Source: Lyophyllum atratum
Lineage: Eukaryota; Basidiomycota; Agaricomycetes; Agaricales; Lyophyllaceae
DNA: 64,000 nt
Assembly (NCBI GenBank): GCA_014905825.1
Contig: JACGCN010000018.1
Span: 310,001-374,000, forward strand
Reading direction: 5' to 3'
The translations under genes and the position numbers were made by a program. The notes under the pieces are model-generated. The model saw only the letters and a list, made by a program, of their open reading frames with translations. It was not told where the DNA came from and made no database searches. Shown one piece after another: positions 59,256 to 64,000 of this stretch. The first letter of the stretch is position 1; every line of letters begins with the position of its first letter.

Positions 59256-61826
59256 TCACTTGAAATCGAAGGCATCGCTCTGCCAACCCGGTTTCTTCTC
59301 CTCCTGACTCTTCTTCACCTCCACACTCTTCTGGAACGTCTGCACCCTCTTCTGCCCCTCTTTCACAAGCCCCTCCGCCCTCTCCTTCACCTCCCCAGTC
59401 TTCCTCTTCATCTCTTCCGCATTCTGCCCAACATCCATTCCCGTCGTCTCCTGCACCACCTCCCCAACCCTCTGCGCCAACGGCTCCGACGCCGTCCCCA
59501 ACGGGCCCTTCTTTTCACCGCTCAGAATCTGCGGCTCGGCGCCCATCGCGAATTTTACCTCGCCCTTCTTCTGCTCAACCACCACCCCCGTCCCCGTCGC
59601 GTGCCACTGAACACCCGTGCCCCGCCCCTCCCTCCTCAACTTGCCCAACTCACTCCACATCGCAGCAATGAGCGCCGCACCACCGCCCACAGCGCCCGTA
59701 TCCTCAAACACCTCCCGCCGCCTCGCTATATCATACGCCACGCCATCCGCCCACTCAATCGCAGCGCGCACCTGCTCCGCCAGCGTCTTCTCCAGCGCCT
59801 CCCGGAGCCGCATCACAAATATGGGCTTGAACATCGCGAGGATGATGCCATGGTTGCTCTCCTTGACCTCCATCGTGACGTCATCACTAATCCCCACCCG
59901 CACATGCTCGATGATGTGGAAGTGGCCAAGCGAGGCGCGAGAAAGGGGCGAGGAGGGCGCGATGGTATTGGGGATGAGCCGGACTTTGATGTCCAAGGAC
60001 ACGCCTTGCGGGGGGAGCGTGAGGGCAATGCGGCCGGTGAATTCGGAGGGCGCGAGGGTGGAGGTGGAGAGGTCCTTGTACCAGAATGAGACGTCCTCGA
60101 GGGCGAGCTGCATGGCGTCGATTTTGATGCGGGTGAGTGTCCCTAAGGCAGTGTGTGGCGAAACGGTGGTGGATTCGGCGGTGGTGATGTCGACGTCCGT
60201 GATGTTGCGGATGTAGACATGCGAGGGGAGGAGGTTGAGGGACGAGATGTCGAGGTTTTCGAGCACGAATTCGATCTCGGAGTCTTTGTATTCGGTTCTA
60301 AGACGAAAGGTTAGGTGGGGTCGTTGAAAAAATACGGAGGACGAAATGTACCTGGGGATGGGGATATCACTGAGGGATCCGAGGATACGGGGGATGTAAA
60401 CACGGAAGAGATCCTGCCAGAACCACGTCGCACGCTCCATGAGTGCTTCCAGACCAGTCTGTGCCTTGTCACCGGCCTCGACAAGACCTCTGTCTACGTC
60501 CTCCATAAGCTTTGCATGCGCCGCTTTCAAGCGCTGCAGATCCTTGTCTGCCGCCAGCCCATCCTGGAACTTCTGCAACTCGGCCTTGACGTCATTCACC
60601 GCCGCTCTCCACTTCCCGTTCTTCTCGTCCAGCAGTTCTTTCCACCGGGTGCGAAGCTCCTTACGCTTGGCCTTGGACTCTTCCGAGCGCGCATATCCCT
60701 CTTCCGTGAGGTTCTTGCGAGCGAGGGCGAAGAAGTCATCGAACCACTGGCGGAGCTTGGGGTCATCGGCGATGTTGTTGAGACACGTTCGCACTTTGGT
60801 GAAGAGGGGGGTGAGGGGGGTGCCGGAGAGGCGTTCCAGGAACTGCTGTAAGAGGTCGAGGGCTTTCGGGACGTGTTGCTCGGGGGTGGGATCGTTGATG
60901 AAGGAGGAGAGGGAGGCGGACTTGCTCGCGTCGAGAGTTTGGTGGGTCCGCTTTTGCAGGACGGTGATGATGGTGTCGATGGCGTCGCGGTACTTGGGGT
61001 CAGACAGGGCCCGGTCGCAGATCTAGGGTGTGATTGAGTGTGAGCGAAAGTAATGGTTGAGGAAGTAGGGCGGTCAACCTTCAGATACGCGTCTTGCATC
61101 TTGGAAGACACCTTTTCTGTCTTTTCTTGCATGGTCTCATTGACAGTGCGGCCGGTGTCGATGACCGTATCGCCGGCACCCTTGACGGCGTCCATGCTAT
61201 GATCCCACTTGGCCTTGACATCGCGCTCCTCTTCCTCTACGCGCTTCTTATCGCGGCCAGTAATGTTCGTCCTCTCGCCTTTCTGCACGCCCTCCTCGAT
61301 TTCGCGAAGGTTCTCCTTCGCAGTAGCAGCGCCGGACTCGATGAGTTCTGCCGCATCGGCGAGGGAGAGGCGGGTGAAAGAGGCAAAGTCGTTCAGGAGG
61401 TTGCCGGATTCGGAGGAGAGAGAGTTCCAGAAGACGGAAAGGAGGGTGCAGAGAGAGGAGCGGATGGCGTTAATGTCGGCGGTGGCTTGGTCTGTGTCGA
61501 TGCCGGATGGCTCGATGTCGCCTTGGGTCAGGTGCCAGATAGCTTCCTGCAGAATATTGTCGCCTGGAATCGGATGAGACAACAGACAGCATATATGCCA
61601 GAAAAAACTTACTATTCTTGTGTACGGCGAGCTGCTTGTATGCGTCGAGCACTTCGCGGACACGCTTTGCAAGGAGACGGCCTTGGGAGCTGAGCTCATC
61701 TGAGGCGGAAGGTTCGATGGATGCGATGCCGACTTTGTCGAGCCAGTCGATGAACTGGACGAATTGCTGGGTGGTGGGCAGTTTGCCTGCGTCAAATGCG
61801 GCGAGAACAGATGTTGCTTTTTCCAT
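59256..61826 (-). CDS. HAM1-like protein (TULIP/BPI-like lipid-binding architecture)
   Basis: Fungal protein of the HAM1_N plus HAM1_C type. The ATG at 61826 starts MEKATSVLAAFDAGKLPTTQ. The helical N-terminal region has LAKRVREVLDAYKQLAVHKN, then long charged helices (ENLREIEEGVQKGER, VNETMQEKTEKVSSKMQDAYLK) and a KLRQWFDDFFALARKNL block. The C-terminal half is beta-rich (IPIPRTEYKDSEIEFVLENL, LLPSHVYIRNITDVDI, VSLDIKVRLIP, IIEHVRVGISDDVTMEVKE), like BPI/LBP lipid-binding folds. The tail is amphipathic and Lys/Glu rich with repeated EEMKRKTGEVKERAE-type helices, ending SDAFDFK. Four exons, about 810 aa. A membrane-contact or lipid-transfer role is inferred from the fold only. Confidence 0.8.
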
Positions 61827-62535
61827 GGTTGTGTGGGGAGGTTTCTGCTGGTGATCGACGCAGTGAGCTGTCTTTATAGTGGGTCTGGTGTGGGCACGCC
61901 GTCACCAATGACGCCATACTGCGAGCAGACGCTTTCACGAATGGAACTGGTGTCTCGGCAGGAGTCCATCGACGATATTGAGTGCGGGATCTACGTCAGC
62001 GTTGGTGATTCATGACGAAGGTCCACTAGCACCGCTCTTTCAAACTCCGCGATCCCTTTCCATCCTCTTAGCCACGATTTCGGGTCTAAACAGGTTCGAT
62101 TCTCTGGGAAACATCTATCCACGGGAGGCACTGGTAGAAGCGGAGCCTGTGGCGAAGCTGGATGAAGAGCGACATCTCCACCCTCACCTGCATGTAATTC
62201 TTCTGATGTCACTCGCGGATGTAGCCTGCAGGTCTATATCCCTCAGACCTTCTTCACTGCGACTGGCAGGCGGTATAAGCTCTAGACGACAGCCATGCAT
62301 ATGTATTTATTTCGAGAGTAATTTTAGTTTGTCATCGGACCTCTTCACGACGTTCGCGCTGCACTCCAGCGTTTCACCTTCCCCTGGGTGCATTATTATT
62401 GCCTGACGCGGCTAACGCTATCTTCATGGTCTACGGTATCGCGGCCGCCACCTTAGTCACTGGGGTCCTATAATCAATTGAGAAAGGTGGCGCACGTTCG
62501 GGTACAGTGGCAACACGACTAGTAAGTAAATAAGT
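61827..62535. other. Intergenic, nothing recognised
   Basis: No conserved exon. It contains the HAM1-like gene promoter at the left and the F-box gene 3' region at the right. Confidence 0.45.
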
Positions 62536-63802
62536 CTAGTCCCAGAATCCGACTTCAAATGTCCAACATTCTGCCATCCTAGGCAACAAACTCTTTAGCG
62601 TCTTCAATGACTCCTCAGCATGCGGTTCGATGTCGTCTGAACTACGATTCCGGAGTCCAAATCCATACCGGGGGTGCGGAAGCTCCAATATCAACTTTGG
62701 ATCCTTCAGCAACATCGTGGACAATGCCTCGTCTGCAAGCACCCAAGTTTCTGCCCATCTCACCAAGTCATCCGTGTCTGTCATTCCCAACTTCAGTTGG
62801 CGCAACTTGGGCTTGGCATTCAACTTCAAGCATTGTAAGAAGAGCTTGAGGGTAATTTCGTCGAGCGTGTGCAGTTCAATTTCTTGCAAGTTTGTGTTTC
62901 GTGGGAACGCCAGCAGCTCGGCGAAAGAGACTGCAAGAATGTCAGTTCAGTGGCATATGTCCCAGCGGGGCAACCTCACCTGCATCGAAGTGACCAGGAG
63001 GTGGAGCTACTCGAAGCTTCAATGCTCGTAGGCTTGTCCCAGCCGCCCCTAAGAGCTCTCCAAATGCTTGAAATTGCTGCCATTTGTCGTCTTGAATGCG
63101 CAGAGATAGATTAATGGAAATCCCGACAATTCCAGCTGTATACTCGATGGCTCTGGTAAAGAATCGGATCATCCAGGAAGGAGGATGTCTGAACGCAAGC
63201 TTGCAAAGACTGGGATGCCTCATTTGGACGGAATCAATGGTCCAAGGAGAAGAAGCGAACGGCACACCCTCACGGACTGTGATCTTTTCCAAGGCTGTGA
63301 GAGCGGCTATGAGATTGCAGAGCTCCGGGAAGGTAAATGCGATCCATCTGAGCTCCAACTCTTTCAGTGACTTGTAGTTGCTATGAAGAGATGCGAGCGC
63401 CATCAGTGACAATGTTCGCCAATCAAGCCATTCCAGGAAGAGTGATGTAATAGAGGGAAATGTTAAGTCCCTGACGAGGAAGTCGCGAATGGCTGTGTCA
63501 TTCCTCCATGCATAAGCGTCGGGAGGTATGGGGTTGGCCCAGTCTATGACCGCCCTGTTCCGCGTAAGATGTAAAGTACTGAATGATAACATTGAGAGCG
63601 TGGATCGAGGTGAATCGATAAGATGGAGGAATTCCACGATTTCAATTTGGTCGAGACGCAGGACCTTGGGCGGTGGTAAAAGATGGTGGCGGGCGCTCGG
63701 CAGCCACGATTGGCAGACCAAGGCACATTCTGCAATTGAAGGAGTACCGCATAAGTGGGACAGTATTGAATCAACGAGCTCGGGAGGGAGTAAATCCGAC
63801 AT
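62536..63802 (-). CDS. F-box protein with leucine-rich C-terminal half
   Basis: SCF ubiquitin-ligase adaptor-type protein. The ATG at 63802 gives MSDLLPPELVDSILSHL, the F-box start, with C-G-T-P-S-I-A-E-C-A-L-V-C-Q-S-W as its second helix. The rest is an irregular leucine-rich array (SLFLEWLDWRTLSLMALASL, LKELELRWIAF, LTALEKITVREG). One 49-nt intron (62931-62979) precedes the last exon (FAELLAFPRN, LKLGMTDTDDLVRWAETWV, ending EVGFWD). About 405 aa. Such F-box genes form large, fast-evolving families in Agaricomycetes; the substrate is unknown. A broken relative lies at 51440-51862. Confidence 0.82.
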
Positions 63803-64000
63803 GGAGAACTTAAAGGAAGGAAGTTCACGATCGACGATTGTACCACTGAATTCGTGGGAACATCGCTTGGGTTTTGCCGTCACGTCTCTGCCAATCTACT
63901 GGGTTAACAAATTCTCATTCGGGTTCATGAACGCTTAGCGCTCAAGCTTGACGCTTCAAGTGCAAGCTCTTGACCCTACCCATGGCCAGTCCATGAACAT
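63803..64000. other. Upstream region of the F-box gene
   Basis: Includes short inverted motifs (GCTTAGCGCTCAAGCTTGACGC, trimmed here as AAGCTTGA and TCAAGCTTGA) but no coding exon. Confidence 0.35.

Noticed and set aside
59601..60216. Two plus-strand open frames antisense to the HAM1-like gene
   Set aside because: They mirror the conserved minus-strand exon and show Pro/Arg/Ser shadow composition.

Overview
The window looks like nuclear DNA of an agaricomycete (mushroom-forming basidiomycete). Genes are split by many short GT-AG introns of about 45-65 nt. The recognisable proteins are of basidiomycete type: a many-exon hexose transporter, GH71 alpha-1,3-glucanase, LPMO-like protein, TFIIIC triple-barrel subunit, HAM1-like protein and F-box proteins. 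All gene models below were spliced by eye from conserved protein sequence and intron phase. No RNA data were used, and family names are from memory.

Layout. 1.3-2.5 kb: Cys-rich GPI-anchored surface protein with an apparent nonsense codon. 3.8-6.3 kb: hexose transporter. 7.2-8.9 kb: cytosolic tyrosyl-tRNA synthetase. 9.1-10.8 kb: DnaJ/X-domain co-chaperone (minus). 11.6-12.7 kb: small secreted LPMO-like copper protein. 14.5-16.4 kb: DMATS-type aromatic prenyltransferase, followed by a 15-bp minisatellite. 16.7-22.1 kb: rearranged accessory block with a truncated P-loop GTPase, a 1.8-kb direct segmental duplication carrying one intact and one frameshifted copy of a Gly-periodic protein, and transporter debris. 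22.4-27.6 kb (minus): membrane protein, tRNA-like element, HNH protein, GH71 glucanase. 29.5-33.7 kb: WDR48/Bun107-like WD40 protein. 34.5-35.3 kb: secreted DUF5648-like protein with a GPGQG repeat. 36-42 kb: MCH-type transporter, mitochondrial rRNA methyltransferase MRM2, TFIIIC subunit, histone H4. 42.5-50.9 kb: very large sacsin-like double-ATPase protein ending in a BTB domain. 51.4-58.3 kb: F-box pseudogene, two-finger zinc protein, four-TM protein, then divergent MAGO (mago nashi) and SUS1/ENY2. 59.3-63.8 kb (minus): HAM1-like protein and the intact F-box gene that is the parent or sister of the 51.4-kb pseudogene.

Functionally the window mixes housekeeping genes (translation, mitochondrial rRNA modification, Pol III transcription, chromatin, exon-junction complex, mRNA export) with secreted or cell-wall enzymes and lineage-specific accessory genes. 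I see no classical secondary-metabolite cluster around the prenyltransferase and no viral or CRISPR sequence. The most notable items are a 6-nt microexon in MAGO, the MAGO/SUS1 head-to-head arrangement, GC-AG introns with 19- and 21-nt exons in the TyrRS gene, the basidiomycete DMATS, the sacsin-BTB fusion with a probable 1-nt frameshift, a protein with two identically spaced C-x2-C-x19-H-x3-C motifs, and the 1.8-kb duplication.
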